This document shows positions 15,868-25,015 of a DNA stretch of 64,000 nt, piece after piece. The notes beneath the pieces were generated by a model that did no database searches, was not told the origin of the DNA, and saw only the letters and a program-made list of their open reading frames with translations. The position numbers and the translations under genes were made by a program. Each line of letters begins with the position of its first letter. Position 1 is the stretch's first letter. This DNA comes from PALG01 sp964495885 (GTDB lineage Bacteria > Bacteroidota > Bacteroidia > Flavobacteriales > Flavobacteriaceae): NCBI GenBank assembly GCA_964495885.1, contig CAZBWO010000005.1, positions 62,001-126,000 of the forward strand, read 5' to 3'.

Positions 15868-17190
15868 ATGCCCATGAAAATATTTGAATGGACCCTTAGG
15901 TTAAATGGTTTCCCCATTAAAAAGGCTAAAGCGCACCTTGCCAAGGTACAGTCTATTCCTTCACAAAAATATGAAGCACATATAAATTCACTAAGGGAGA
16001 GGATTTTACAGCACCATTGCCAAAACAATCCCTTTTATAAATCTTTCCTTGAGAAACATTCCTGTGCTGTTGAAACTGCGTGGGAATCCATTCCGGTAAT
16101 GGACAAAAGTATTCTGCAAAGACCTTTAGCCGAAAGGCTTTCTGAAGGGTTTTCAGAAAAAACCAGCTACATTGGGCGAACCTCTGGTTCTAGTGGAATT
16201 CCCTTGGTATATGCAAAAGATCCTTTTTGCCATGCCCTTACTTGGGCCGAAAACATGGACCGGTTTGGGTGGCATGGAATTAACCTCAACACTTCATATC
16301 AAGCACGGTTTTATGGAATTCCCTTGGAAAGAAAAAAGTATTACAAGGAATTGATAAAAGACCGATTCGCCAAAAGACAGCGGTTTCCAATTTTTGATCT
16401 TTCCGAAGAAAAACTAGCGTATTTCCTCTCTGTTTTTCGAAAAAAAAGATTTCACTTCATCAACGGACTCACCAGTGCGATTGTGCTTTTTGCAAAGTAC
16501 TTACAGGCCAATAACATTATCTTGACAGAAGTATGTCCTACATTAAAATTGTGTGTGGTTACCAGTGAAATGCTTTTTGAAGACGATCGCAAGCTGCTTG
16601 AAGAATCCCTAGGGGTTAGGGTTATAAATGAATATGGGGCCAGTGAGCTAGATTTAATTGCATTTGAAAACACCGAAGGGAAATTTCAACTAAACAGTGA
16701 AACCCTTTTTGTAGAATTACTGGATGATGAAGGAAATGAAGTTCCAAAAGGGCAGCCAGGACGTATTATTATTACTTCCCTCTACAACAAAGCACATCCT
16801 TTTATTCGTTATGATGTTGGGGATATTGGAATCATGGATACAGATAGTACCTTTAAAAAACCTATCCTGAAAAAATTAATTGGAAGGGCCAATGACAATG
16901 CTGTACTTCCTAATGGAACCACGATTCCTGGGCATACCTTTTATTATGTCACAAAAACAGCCCTGGGAATTGATAGTCCTGTAAAAGAATTCATTGTTGA
17001 ACAACACCAACCTAGTCTTTATAAAATGGTGTATGTAGCAAGCAGGGATCTTAATTCAGCTGAAAAAAATCATTTAGAAGAGACTATTGAACGCTATATT
17101 AAAGCACCTATAACATTGCAACTTGAGCGAAAGGAACTTTTAGACCGAAGTAACCGCGGAAAACTAAAGCAATTTATTTCCTATTTGTAG
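15868..17190 (+). CDS. CapK/phenylacetate-CoA ligase-like adenylate-forming enzyme
   Basis: 440 residues. The ANL-superfamily phosphate-binding loop is visible as RTSGSSGIPLVY (about 108-120), with the A5-like motif NEYGASELD (about 250) and the YDVGDIG motif (about 312). This is the CapK/coenzyme F390 synthetase-like branch found next to capsule and exopolysaccharide genes; its substrates are not established, and activation of an acid as acyl-AMP for attachment to a sugar or lipid carrier is a guess. It stands alone on the plus strand at the edge of the polysaccharide region, and its 3' end overlaps the convergent GT2 gene by 10 bp. The second ATG, at 15874, is an equally good start. Confidence 0.85.
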   Translation: MPMKIFEWTLRLNGFPIKKAKAHLAKVQSIPSQKYEAHINSLRERILQHHCQNNPFYKSFLEKHSCAVETAWESIPVMDKSILQRPLAERLSEGFSEKTSYIGRTSGSSGIPLVYAKDPFCHALTWAENMDRFGWHGINLNTSYQARFYGIPLERKKYYKELIKDRFAKRQRFPIFDLSEEKLAYFLSVFRKKRFHFINGLTSAIVLFAKYLQANNIILTEVCPTLKLCVVTSEMLFEDDRKLLEESLGVRVINEYGASELDLIAFENTEGKFQLNSETLFVELLDDEGNEVPKGQPGRIIITSLYNKAHPFIRYDVGDIGIMDTDSTFKKPILKKLIGRANDNAVLPNGTTIPGHTFYYVTKTALGIDSPVKEFIVEQHQPSLYKMVYVASRDLNSAEKNHLEETIERYIKAPITLQLERKELLDRSNRGKLKQFISYL

Positions 17191-17957
17191 TTTTCAATGT
17201 ATTTGGGGCGTATAAAGAAATACTCCCAAAAAAACCGAAGCAGCCAGTAACCAGATTTTAAAATAGAATACCCTAAAAAATCCCTGTAGAAAAGGTAATT
17301 ATATTTAATCAACCGCCATTTTGAAGAACTTATGGAGCCCTCTCGCACCCGGTAATACGCCAAATCCTCCTGTAGACCAAGCGCAGGTTTTTCACTTCGC
17401 CTTATGGCTTCCAGCCAAACTGCCCAATCCTGTCGTTTCCTAATATTTGGCGCCATGATTTTTCCCAATTTGGAGGCATTATATATTCCTGTAAGGTTTC
17501 CTATGTAGTTATTACAATGTTGTTTGGAGTAGGATAATTTTTTTATTGCCTTGATTCGCTTCCCCAAGGCTCCTCCAGTTTCATCTACATGTAGATAGTT
17601 TGTAAAAGACACCGAAGCTCCTTGGCTTTGCATAAAATTTATTTGCTTTTCCAGCTTTTCCGGGGCCCAAAAATCATCACTATCTAAAAATGCGATAAAC
17701 GTCCCTGAGGCTTTTTCGGTGGCAAGATTTCTACAAAATGCAGCTCCTTTATTTTTAGGTAGGGAAACCAGTTTTATTCGATGATCCTGTAAAGCTATCT
17801 TTTGAACAAGCCGTAAGGATTGATCTGTTGAAGCGTCATCAACAACAAGTTGTTCCCAATTGGGAAAAGTTTGTTTTTGAAGGCTTTGGATACATTCCAG
17901 AATAAATGCTTCCGAATTATACAAAGGAGTAATAATTGAAACCAATGGAGCTTCCAT
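17181..17957 (-). CDS. Glycosyltransferase family 2
   Basis: 258 residues with a GT-A fold. The N-terminal nucleotide-sugar domain has VSIITPLYNSEAFI, the VDDAST motif and the metal-binding FLDSDDFW (DxD) near residue 90. The C-terminal part is basic and aromatic with an amphipathic, membrane-associating character. It would transfer a sugar to a lipid-linked intermediate on the cytoplasmic face of the membrane; donor and acceptor cannot be told. It is the last gene downstream of the initiating phosphotransferase (2 bp gap) in the ugd-uxs-phosphotransferase-GT2 group. Confidence 0.93.
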   Translation of the reverse strand: MEAPLVSIITPLYNSEAFILECIQSLQKQTFPNWEQLVVDDASTDQSLRLVQKIALQDHRIKLVSLPKNKGAAFCRNLATEKASGTFIAFLDSDDFWAPEKLEKQINFMQSQGASVSFTNYLHVDETGGALGKRIKAIKKLSYSKQHCNNYIGNLTGIYNASKLGKIMAPNIRKRQDWAVWLEAIRRSEKPALGLQEDLAYYRVREGSISSSKWRLIKYNYLFYRDFLGYSILKSGYWLLRFFWEYFFIRPKYIENYK

Positions 17958-17959
17958 AG

Positions 17960-19312
17960 CTAGTAGGCTTTTTCTTCTCCTCTTAAAGCATTGTATATGG
18001 TAAGAAAGACAATTTTAACATCTAATAATAACGACCAGTTTTCAAGATAAAAAATATCATATTTTACCCTATTGATAATATGATTTTCACTATCAACTTC
18101 ACCTCTGTAGCCACTTACCTGAGCTAATCCTGTAATCCCAGGTTTGATAAAATGACGCACCATGAACTTATCTATTCGCTCTGCATACATATGTGTATGA
18201 CTTACCATATGTGGTCTTGGTCCAACAACAGACATTTCGCCCTTTAAAACATTGATAAATTGTGGCAGTTCATCAATACTAGTTTTCCGAATGATACGCC
18301 CCACACGGGTTACCCTAGGATCATTTTTGCTAATCTGGTGGGTATGTGCATTGGGGTTTGGTCTCATGGAGCGAAACTTATAGCAGTAAAATTCTTTGTA
18401 ATCCAACCCGTTTCGTTTTTGTTTAAAGAATACTGGTCCTTTAGATTCAAGCTTAATCAATATTGCCAAAATTGGAGTGAGCCATGACAATACCCCAACG
18501 ATGACAAAAATGGAGGTGATGATGTCAAAACTTCTTTTTACAAACTTATTGAATGGTTCGTCTATTGGGATTTTCCGAAGGGAAATGATAGGCAAATATC
18601 CATAGTAGGTAAAATCTAAGCGCTTGCTATAGATATCCTTGTTATCCGGGAGGAACTTTAGGATTTTGAGGTTATTGTCTGCATAATCAATCAATTGATT
18701 TAATTGCTGATTTTTCAATGTAGCTACTGAAGAATATATTTCGTCAACTTCGTTGTCATCAATATACTCAAAGCACTTTTCAAGAGAAGCGTCTTTAGAT
18801 TTCAAATCGAAGGTTTTCGACAATACATACCCATATTCCGGATTGTCCAAAAAGAACTTTCGAAGCTGGTCTGTTTTTTGGTTCAATCCAATGATAACTA
18901 CCTTCCGAAGGTTTCCCTTCATCAACAACCTATATTTCTTGAGTAAATAGAAAATAGCAAGTTTGGCAATTGTTATATAAAATATGACCCAAAAACAATA
19001 TTTAAAAAGCGCTATGGGTTGTTTTCCCAATTCATGAAAAAACCCAAAGAAAGCGAAGACCAAAAGCAAGAAAAGGATTCCTTGTTTGAGAACTAATACT
19101 AGAATATTGGTGACTTTGGTAAATCTATAAATTTCATAAAAATCTGAACGTAAGGCTACAATGACCCATGATAGGGATATAAAGACAATATAGTTAATGA
19201 ACGTAAGGGAATCCTGAAAAAAAGGATAAGCCAGCACATTGATGATCAATAAATCAATGATATAGGAAATGGGCCTTAAAAACCCCGAATATCTACCTCT
19301 TTTGAAAATCAT
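17960..19312 (-). CDS. Polyprenyl-phosphate glycosyl-1-phosphate transferase (WcaJ/WbaP type)
   Basis: Starts polysaccharide repeat-unit synthesis by moving a sugar 1-phosphate from a UDP-sugar to undecaprenyl phosphate. The 450-residue length and layout fit the long PHPT family: four N-terminal membrane helices (to about 125), a cytoplasmic Rossmann-like domain (about 135-230), a fifth helix (KRSFDIITSIFVIVGVLSWL), then the catalytic domain with KLESKGPVFFKQKRNG, YKFRSM, the basic-acidic RKTSIDELPQ and VVGPRP motifs, and KPGITGLAQVSGYRG. The sugar is probably glucose or galactose by analogy (inference). It lies 2 bp after the UDP-xylose synthase gene. Confidence 0.94.
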   Translation of the reverse strand: MIFKRGRYSGFLRPISYIIDLLIINVLAYPFFQDSLTFINYIVFISLSWVIVALRSDFYEIYRFTKVTNILVLVLKQGILFLLLVFAFFGFFHELGKQPIALFKYCFWVIFYITIAKLAIFYLLKKYRLLMKGNLRKVVIIGLNQKTDQLRKFFLDNPEYGYVLSKTFDLKSKDASLEKCFEYIDDNEVDEIYSSVATLKNQQLNQLIDYADNNLKILKFLPDNKDIYSKRLDFTYYGYLPIISLRKIPIDEPFNKFVKRSFDIITSIFVIVGVLSWLTPILAILIKLESKGPVFFKQKRNGLDYKEFYCYKFRSMRPNPNAHTHQISKNDPRVTRVGRIIRKTSIDELPQFINVLKGEMSVVGPRPHMVSHTHMYAERIDKFMVRHFIKPGITGLAQVSGYRGEVDSENHIINRVKYDIFYLENWSLLLDVKIVFLTIYNALRGEEKAY

Positions 19313-19314
19313 AA

Positions 19315-20319
19315 TTAACGCCTATTGTGCGCTGAAAAATCTTTGTGTTCACTTCTGTATAATTCTTCTTCGGTTAAACCCTTGAAGTATTCAAATGTTT
19401 TTTTCATTCCTTTGGATCTGTCTACTTTCGGTTGCCAGTTAAGCACTTTTTGTGCCAAAGTAATATCTGGTTGCCTTTGCAAGGGGTCATCTTTTGGCAA
19501 TGGTTTAAATATTATTTTTTGGGTTGTATCTGTTAATTTGAGGATTTCTTCAGCAAAATCCAAGATGGAAATTTCCTCGGGGTTTCCAATATTTACTGGA
19601 AGCTCGTAATTGCTCATCAACAACCTAAAGAGTCCTTCTACTTGATCATCTACATAACAAAAAGACCTGGTTTGTTTTCCATCTCCAAAGACCGTTAAAT
19701 CTTCCCCTCGCAGTGCTTGTCCCATAAAGGCAGGAATAACCCGTCCGTCGTTGAGTCGCATCCTAGGGCCGTAGGTGTTAAAAATACGTGCGATACGTGT
19801 TTCCAAACCATGAAATCTATGATATGCCATGGTCATGGATTCCTGAAACCTTTTTGCTTCGTCATATACCCCTCTGGGACCAATGGTATTGACGTTCCCG
19901 TAGTATTGTTCTGTCTGTGGATGTACTTGAGGGTCGCCATAGACTTCAGAGGTGGATGCAATAAGAATACGTGCTTTCTTCTCTTTTGCCAATCCTAAAA
20001 GGTTGTGCGTCCCAAGGGACCCTACTTTCAAGGTCTGTATAGGAATTTTAAGATAATCGATGGGGCTAGCAGGAGAGGCAAAATGTAAAATGTAATCTAT
20101 CTTCCCAGGAACATGAACAAACTTAGTTACATCATGATGGTAAAATTCAAAAGACTTTAACTTGAATAAGTGCTCTATATTTTTGAGGTCACCGGTGATA
20201 AGATTGTCCATCCCAATAACATGGAATCCTTCAGCAATGAAACGATCACATAAGTGAGAGCCTAAAAACCCTGCAGCTCCAGTAATAAGTACTCTTCCAT
20301 GTTTCTTATTAGCCATCAT
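19315..20319 (-). CDS. UDP-glucuronate decarboxylase (UDP-xylose synthase) family
   Basis: A 334-residue extended short-chain dehydrogenase. Visible are the NAD-binding GAAGFLGSHL (residues about 13-22), the catalytic TSEVYGDP serine region and YDEAK (YxxxK), and the RIFNTYGPRMR and FGDGKQTRSFCYVDD segments characteristic of the UXS branch. It converts UDP-glucuronate, the product of the neighbouring Ugd, to UDP-xylose or its 4-keto intermediate. The start overlaps the ugd stop by 4 bp (ATGA type), which points to translational coupling of the two successive enzymes. Confidence 0.92.
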   Translation of the reverse strand: MMANKKHGRVLITGAAGFLGSHLCDRFIAEGFHVIGMDNLITGDLKNIEHLFKLKSFEFYHHDVTKFVHVPGKIDYILHFASPASPIDYLKIPIQTLKVGSLGTHNLLGLAKEKKARILIASTSEVYGDPQVHPQTEQYYGNVNTIGPRGVYDEAKRFQESMTMAYHRFHGLETRIARIFNTYGPRMRLNDGRVIPAFMGQALRGEDLTVFGDGKQTRSFCYVDDQVEGLFRLLMSNYELPVNIGNPEEISILDFAEEILKLTDTTQKIIFKPLPKDDPLQRQPDITLAQKVLNWQPKVDRSKGMKKTFEYFKGLTEEELYRSEHKDFSAHNRR

Positions 20320-21626
20320 TGAACTGCTTTTCTTCCAATTGAAATATATGTAAAGCCCTCTGACTTCATATCATCGGTATTGTAAAGATTCCGCCCGTCA
20401 AAAATAACCGGTTGTTCCAATAGTGATTTAAGCTTTTGAAAGTCTGGTGACCTAAAAATGCTCCATTCGGTACAAATTATAAGAGCTTCAGCTTCCTCTA
20501 ACGCCTCATACATAGAAGGAGCATATTGCAATTTATCCCCGAAAAGTTTCTTGATATTGGGCATTGCTTCGGGGTCAAACACCGTAAGTTGGGCTCCTTT
20601 TTCCAACAAGGCATTCATGATGTCTATAGATGGAGCTTCGCGAATATCATCTGTCTCTGGTTTGAATGCCAATCCCCAAATTGCAATTTTTTTATTCCGA
20701 AGGTCTCCCTCAAAATAGGCTTCAACCTTAGGAATTTGAATGATTTTTTGCTGTTCGTTTATGGAAATCACAGAATCCAATATTTTAAATTGATATCCTT
20801 CATCTATTCCTGCTTTGTGCAATGCCTTTACATCCTTTGGGAAACAAGAACCTCCATAACCAATCCCAGGGAATAAAAAGCGTTTTCCAATACGGGAGTC
20901 TGTTCCCATCCCACGACGAACCATATCTACATCTGCACCCACTTTTTCACAAAAGTTGGCAATCTCATTCATAAATGTAATCTTCGTGGCTAAAAAAGAA
21001 TTGGCTGCATATTTTGTTAATTCGGCAGATCGTTCATCCATTACAATTACGGGATTACCGGAGCGAACGAAGGGGGCGTACAATTTTTGCATAAGTTGAG
21101 TAGCCCTTTGTGAACTAGAACCAATGACAATACGCTCTGGTTTTAGAAAATCATCTACCGCAAATCCTTCTCTTAAGAATTCTGGATTTGAAACCACATC
21201 AAAATCACAAGAAGCATTTTTAGCAATGACCTCTTTCACACGATCTGCAGTCCCAACGGGTACCGTGCTCTTATCAACAATTACTTTGTATTCCTTTATT
21301 TTATTTCCAATATCCTTTGCTACATTCAACACATAGGAAAGATCTGCAGAACCGTCCTCCCCTTCAGGGGTTGGAAGGGCAAGAAAGATAATTTCACCAT
21401 GTTCCAATCCCTCATCCAAAGAAGTAGTAAACCGAAGTCTATTGGCTTTGATATTTCTTTCAAAGAGAACATCTAAATGAGGCTCATAAATAGGAACAAT
21501 TCCTTGGCGCATCTTATCTACCTTCTCTTTATCAATATCTACACAAACCACTTCATTCCCTGTTTCGGCCAAGCAAGTTCCCGTGACCAATCCTACATAT
21601 CCAGTGCCTATTACTGCTATTTTCAT
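20316..21626 (-). CDS. ugd: UDP-glucose 6-dehydrogenase
   Basis: Oxidises UDP-glucose twice with NAD to UDP-glucuronate. The 436-residue protein has the N-terminal Rossmann motif GTGYVGLVTGTCLAETG, the mid-helix with NEIANFCEKVGADVDMV, the catalytic-cysteine motif GGSCFPKD and the C-terminal UDP-binding domain starting near IWGLAFKPETDDIREAPS. It is a separate branch from the WecC-like dehydrogenase at 39320. It has a TATTTTTG promoter-like element upstream and is translationally coupled to the UXS-type gene. Confidence 0.96.
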   Translation of the reverse strand: MKIAVIGTGYVGLVTGTCLAETGNEVVCVDIDKEKVDKMRQGIVPIYEPHLDVLFERNIKANRLRFTTSLDEGLEHGEIIFLALPTPEGEDGSADLSYVLNVAKDIGNKIKEYKVIVDKSTVPVGTADRVKEVIAKNASCDFDVVSNPEFLREGFAVDDFLKPERIVIGSSSQRATQLMQKLYAPFVRSGNPVIVMDERSAELTKYAANSFLATKITFMNEIANFCEKVGADVDMVRRGMGTDSRIGKRFLFPGIGYGGSCFPKDVKALHKAGIDEGYQFKILDSVISINEQQKIIQIPKVEAYFEGDLRNKKIAIWGLAFKPETDDIREAPSIDIMNALLEKGAQLTVFDPEAMPNIKKLFGDKLQYAPSMYEALEEAEALIICTEWSIFRSPDFQKLKSLLEQPVIFDGRNLYNTDDMKSEGFTYISIGRKAVQ

Positions 21627-21658
21627 GTTTTTATGTTAGGGCATTTGTAAATTCTGCG

Positions 21659-21666
21659 CAAAAATA
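21659..21666 (-). promoter_or_regulatory. Candidate -7 element of the ugd group
   Basis: TATTTTTG on the minus strand, 32 bases upstream of the ugd ATG and just after the stop of the preceding membrane-protein gene. No convincing -33 TTG. It would begin a ugd-uxs-phosphotransferase-GT2 transcript. Confidence 0.4.
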
Positions 21667-21673
21667 CAATTTG

Positions 21674-22909
21674 CTAAGGGATTTTCTTTTCATTCGGTTC
21701 TTTTTCATTGTCTAAAGGTTGTTGGTGAATTAGTAATGACAAAAGCACAAAACCTACATAATACGCTCCTATTTGTCTATGAAATACATTTTCTACTGCC
21801 GAAAAACAAACGAGTGTCAACAATAATGCTGATGGGTAAAAGCTTTTTCGGTTTCTGTAAAACAAAGTGAGTAATGCCGCAAGAAATAAAATCAACCCAA
21901 TGATCCCAACACCCAAATAAAGATCCAAAAACTCATTGTGTACATTGTACTTTTGTTTAACAAACCACTCTTTTTTAGCTTGATCTTGAATACTGGATTC
22001 ATAACATTTCATCATTTCCTCATTAGTTCTTGCAAAGCCCAATCCAGTCCATAACATATTGTTCTTTTTAGCAATTTGCCAAGCACAATCCCAAATAATG
22101 GTTCGAGGTTCGTACGCCATGGTGTTTGCGATAAGTCCTTGGGAAAGTTCCGTTTTACTGGAATACAATATTTTTTTGCGGAAATCTTTGTTTAGTACAA
22201 AAGTTAAGGCTGCCACCAGTAACAACCCCCCGGTAGCAAATAATATTTGTGGGCCTCTCTTTTTACTATGGAAAAGGCTCAAAATAAAAATGGCCAATAA
22301 TACAACAATAGCAATTCGGGATACGATGAACAAAATAAATAACACATTCAGCACAATGTTAGCCAAATAATATCGATTGTCTGGATGATAATAAGGCCTT
22401 AAAAGCTGATAAGAACCCAAAATACTTAAGACCGCTAAAAAGCCAAGGTATATACGATCTACAAGAATGGCTTCAATGATAGTCGCAGACTCCAAGAAAC
22501 TTATGGAAACCCCTTGATTTAATAATATAAAAAGTTTTATTAAAGAGTAAAAAATCGCGACTACTGAAGAGAAGATGATAGCCTTATTGATTTTCTTAAA
22601 ATCCCCAATAGGCAAATAGAGCACCACCAACGCACCGGAAAGCAATATTTTATTCAACTCTGAAGTATCTTCGACAATTGTTCCGTTGAAAAGCAACAAA
22701 AGCGGAGTTAAGACAAAAAACATTCCCCAAACAATCGCTGGAATCTTTTTCAATTTTACAAAATCCTCCTTTTGGATAACGATTGGGAATAATACCGCCA
22801 AAACAATTAAAAGGATGTTGGGGAGCGCCCGTACGTAATCATCAAATGGGATCGTAAAAAAGAGTAGTAAAAAAAGATAGGGATATATGGTTCTAAAAAG
22901 TACGCGCAC
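21674..22909 (-). CDS. O-antigen ligase/polymerase family membrane protein
   Basis: 411 residues, 11 or so transmembrane segments, GTG start at 22909 (MRVLFRTIYPYLF). The large periplasmic loop holds MLWTGLGFARTNE and the following KYNVHNEFLDLYLGVGIIGL segment, which resembles the HNxxL...GxxG motif of the Wzy_C/WaaL family. Such proteins either polymerise repeat units or ligate the finished glycan to a lipid or protein acceptor at the periplasmic face. It is one of four polymerase-like membrane proteins in this region. A lysine/glutamate-rich cytoplasmic tail ends the protein. Confidence 0.85.
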   Translation of the reverse strand: MRVLFRTIYPYLFLLLFFTIPFDDYVRALPNILLIVLAVLFPIVIQKEDFVKLKKIPAIVWGMFFVLTPLLLLFNGTIVEDTSELNKILLSGALVVLYLPIGDFKKINKAIIFSSVVAIFYSLIKLFILLNQGVSISFLESATIIEAILVDRIYLGFLAVLSILGSYQLLRPYYHPDNRYYLANIVLNVLFILFIVSRIAIVVLLAIFILSLFHSKKRGPQILFATGGLLLVAALTFVLNKDFRKKILYSSKTELSQGLIANTMAYEPRTIIWDCAWQIAKKNNMLWTGLGFARTNEEMMKCYESSIQDQAKKEWFVKQKYNVHNEFLDLYLGVGIIGLILFLAALLTLFYRNRKSFYPSALLLTLVCFSAVENVFHRQIGAYYVGFVLLSLLIHQQPLDNEKEPNEKKIP

Positions 22910-22956
22910 AGATTGGATATTGAAAAGCTAAAAATAAGAAACTAAACCCCAGTTTC

Positions 22957-23712
22957 CTACTTTTTGGAGCTGGAAAACTTTTCCTTCAGTACGAGCCAAA
23001 TAAATTTACTGTTTCCTACCAGATAGCGCTTCCACATACGCTTGGGTTCCTGGATAAAACGATAAAACCACTCCAAGCCTGCTTTCTGCATCCACAAGGG
23101 CGCCCTTTTAGTGAGCCCTGCGACGACATCAAAACTACCTCCTACACCCATCACAAAATTCACCGAAGCCAATTCTTTTCGGTATTGGTATAGAAAATTT
23201 TCCTTGGTGGGAGAACTAATTGCTACAAAGAGTAATTGAGCGCCACTCTGGGCAATTTGTTTGGCTATCATGGGCGTCTCTTGCTTACTAAAATACCCAT
23301 TTCGGTATCCTGCGATAAGCTGAGTACCATATTCCGTTTCATACAACTCTTTTACTTTGCAGACAATTTCTTCCTTTGCGCCAAAAAGAAAGATTTTATA
23401 TCCCTTTGCTGCGGAAAGATTCACAAGATTTTCCATTAAATCAATGCCGGCAACCCTTTCTTTTAATGGTTTACCAAGTACCTTCGAAGCCCATACCACA
23501 GCTTGACCATCGGCATTAATGAGATCACTTTCGTTAACGCTCTTCCGAAGTTGCAAATCTTTTTGCATAGCAACGATCTTTCCTGCATTCACCACCACAT
23601 GGTGAATCTGCTCATTGGCCTCAATGGTTTGTTCTACCAAACCCAAGGTTTCCTGCATGGAAAGGTTGTGAATGCGGGAATTGAGGATATGAATTTCTGG
23701 AAGTGCTTTCAA
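22957..23712 (-). CDS. WecG/TagA/CpsF family glycosyltransferase (GT26)
   Basis: 251 residues. The family core is clear: VVNAGKIVAMQKDLQLRK, NADGQAVVWASKVLG with the conserved Asp, ERVAGIDLMENL, GYKIFLFGAKEEIV, GVGGSFDVVAGLTKRAP and the C-terminal amphipathic EWFYRFIQEPKRMWKRYLVG membrane-binding region. Relatives transfer ManNAc or ManNAcA from UDP onto an undecaprenyl-linked sugar; with wecB and wecC in the same region, UDP-ManNAcA is the most likely donor (inference). The start must be the TTG at 23712, since the first ATG would remove the conserved NSRIHNLSMQET part. It has its own TACCTTTG element. Confidence 0.92.
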   Translation of the reverse strand: MKALPEIHILNSRIHNLSMQETLGLVEQTIEANEQIHHVVVNAGKIVAMQKDLQLRKSVNESDLINADGQAVVWASKVLGKPLKERVAGIDLMENLVNLSAAKGYKIFLFGAKEEIVCKVKELYETEYGTQLIAGYRNGYFSKQETPMIAKQIAQSGAQLLFVAISSPTKENFLYQYRKELASVNFVMGVGGSFDVVAGLTKRAPLWMQKAGLEWFYRFIQEPKRMWKRYLVGNSKFIWLVLKEKFSSSKK

Positions 23713-23731
23713 GCCCTTTTGGTTTAGGGGG

Positions 23732-23739
23732 CAAAGGTA
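23732..23739 (-). promoter_or_regulatory. Candidate -7 element of the WecG-type gene
   Basis: TACCTTTG on the minus strand ends 19 bases before the TTG start codon. An exact match to TAnnTTTG and identical to the elements before tatA and gltX. The -33 position is not clear. Confidence 0.5.
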
Positions 23740-23814
23740 ATTAATTAATTATCCACATAAAATAGACAGGAATTTATTGGATTTCCCTGTAGTACTTTTT
23801 TTATTATCCATAGA

Positions 23815-23843
23815 AAAGGTCATAATATTTAGCAGTGACCTTT
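23815..23843 (-). terminator. Hairpin at the end of the large polysaccharide operon
   Basis: A perfect 8-bp inverted repeat (AAAGGTCA / TGACCTTT) with a 13-base loop begins at the stop codon of the membrane-protein gene 23843-25015 and is followed on the minus strand by TTCTATGG and further on by an A-rich run rather than a clean T tract. It is placed where the 22-gene run ends and before the WecG-type promoter, so it is a plausible but imperfect terminator. Confidence 0.4.
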
Positions 23844-25015
23844 CATGCCATTTCAATTTTTTCTAGGTACAATTTGGCAAACACCAAATATATTCCCAAG
23901 ATGGTTTCGTAAAAGAAGTTGGCGCTAAACGCCATCATCACAAAGGTGCCTGTAAGAAATATAATAGTTCCCAGACGCTTCTTAAAAGGTACAAATAATT
24001 TGTAAAAGACCCAGAGATACAACGACATACCAATCATTCCAAAGAAATAAAAAAGGTCTAAAAGACCAAACTGACTTCTAAAATGCATATCAAAACCGCC
24101 GCCAAAAAGGTAATTTCTCCATGTCCATTGATCCTTAATTAATGGAATCATTTCCTCCATGAGATAGGCATCCCTAAGAGAAACCAACACCGAAAAAAGC
24201 CCTCGTTCTTGCATTACTTTTTGAAGGCTTGGAGAGTTCAGGACCATCCAATCTATTAAATAATAGGACAAGAAAATCCCCAGGGAAATAGTCACAACTG
24301 CAGAAAAGATTCCCAACCATTTTTTGTGCCATCCAATAGCTATAAAAAGATACATGGCTAGAAAAAAATACGCAATCAACATTGCTTTCGTTCCAATACA
24401 AAATGAAGCCACTAATACAAGTAGAAAGAAAAGAATATGTTTGCTTTTTTTATGAATAAACTCTCTTGCTGCATAAAAAAGTGCAATCCAGTAAATATAT
24501 GTTGCTGCCCCAGGACGAAGAATAAGTCCGTCATATCCAAAACGCAACCCCACATCTTTGTAAGTGCCAAAAATATTAATGCTGAAAATTACACCCACCA
24601 AAATACAAATGGAATTTACAATGAGGAACCACTTAAATACACTAGAAAACAAAGGATAATATTCCCATACTTTTTTTAGGGTTGTAACATATACCAATGC
24701 TAGTATTACGAAAATATATTTATCAAAAAACCATAAATTTTGTTGGAGTCTTTCTGTGGAAACCATCCCGAATTGACCAAGAAAGAAAATGCCCAGCAAA
24801 GCCGCAATTGGCCATAATTTTCGGTAGTCTGTTCTTGCAATTTGTACAGCGAAAAACCCCTGAAGCAATATTTTCAACCCTGCAGAAACCTTAAAATCCA
24901 AATGAAATTCCCTTTGCAATACCTTATAAGAAAACTCTGCCAGTACCAACAGCAGAAAAAACATTGCAAGTGGATTCGCAACTATTCTATAGATTGAGCT
25001 TTCTTTCTTCATCAT
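23843..25015 (-). CDS. O-antigen polymerase-like membrane protein
   Basis: 390 residues with about ten transmembrane helices. It lacks the clear HN...G motif of ligases, but has a periplasmic loop with FGGGFDMHFRSQFGLLDLFY followed by FFGMIGMSLYLW, similar in layout to Wzy polymerases. The first 29 bases overlap the end of the preceding polymerase-like gene (24987-26753), so the two are translationally linked. The annotation rests on topology and context, since Wzy proteins share little sequence. It is the last gene of the long contiguous run. Confidence 0.7.
   Translation of the reverse strand: MMKKESSIYRIVANPLAMFFLLLVLAEFSYKVLQREFHLDFKVSAGLKILLQGFFAVQIARTDYRKLWPIAALLGIFFLGQFGMVSTERLQQNLWFFDKYIFVILALVYVTTLKKVWEYYPLFSSVFKWFLIVNSICILVGVIFSINIFGTYKDVGLRFGYDGLILRPGAATYIYWIALFYAAREFIHKKSKHILFFLLVLVASFCIGTKAMLIAYFFLAMYLFIAIGWHKKWLGIFSAVVTISLGIFLSYYLIDWMVLNSPSLQKVMQERGLFSVLVSLRDAYLMEEMIPLIKDQWTWRNYLFGGGFDMHFRSQFGLLDLFYFFGMIGMSLYLWVFYKLFVPFKKRLGTIIFLTGTFVMMAFSANFFYETILGIYLVFAKLYLEKIEMA

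Noticed and set aside
23749..23757. Perfect DnaA-box sequence TTATCCACA in the gap before the WecG-type gene
   Set aside because: A single 9-mer is expected by chance in AT-rich DNA of this size; only one degenerate neighbour (TTATCCATA at about 23803) is present and there is no cluster or AT-rich unwinding element, so it is not an origin.
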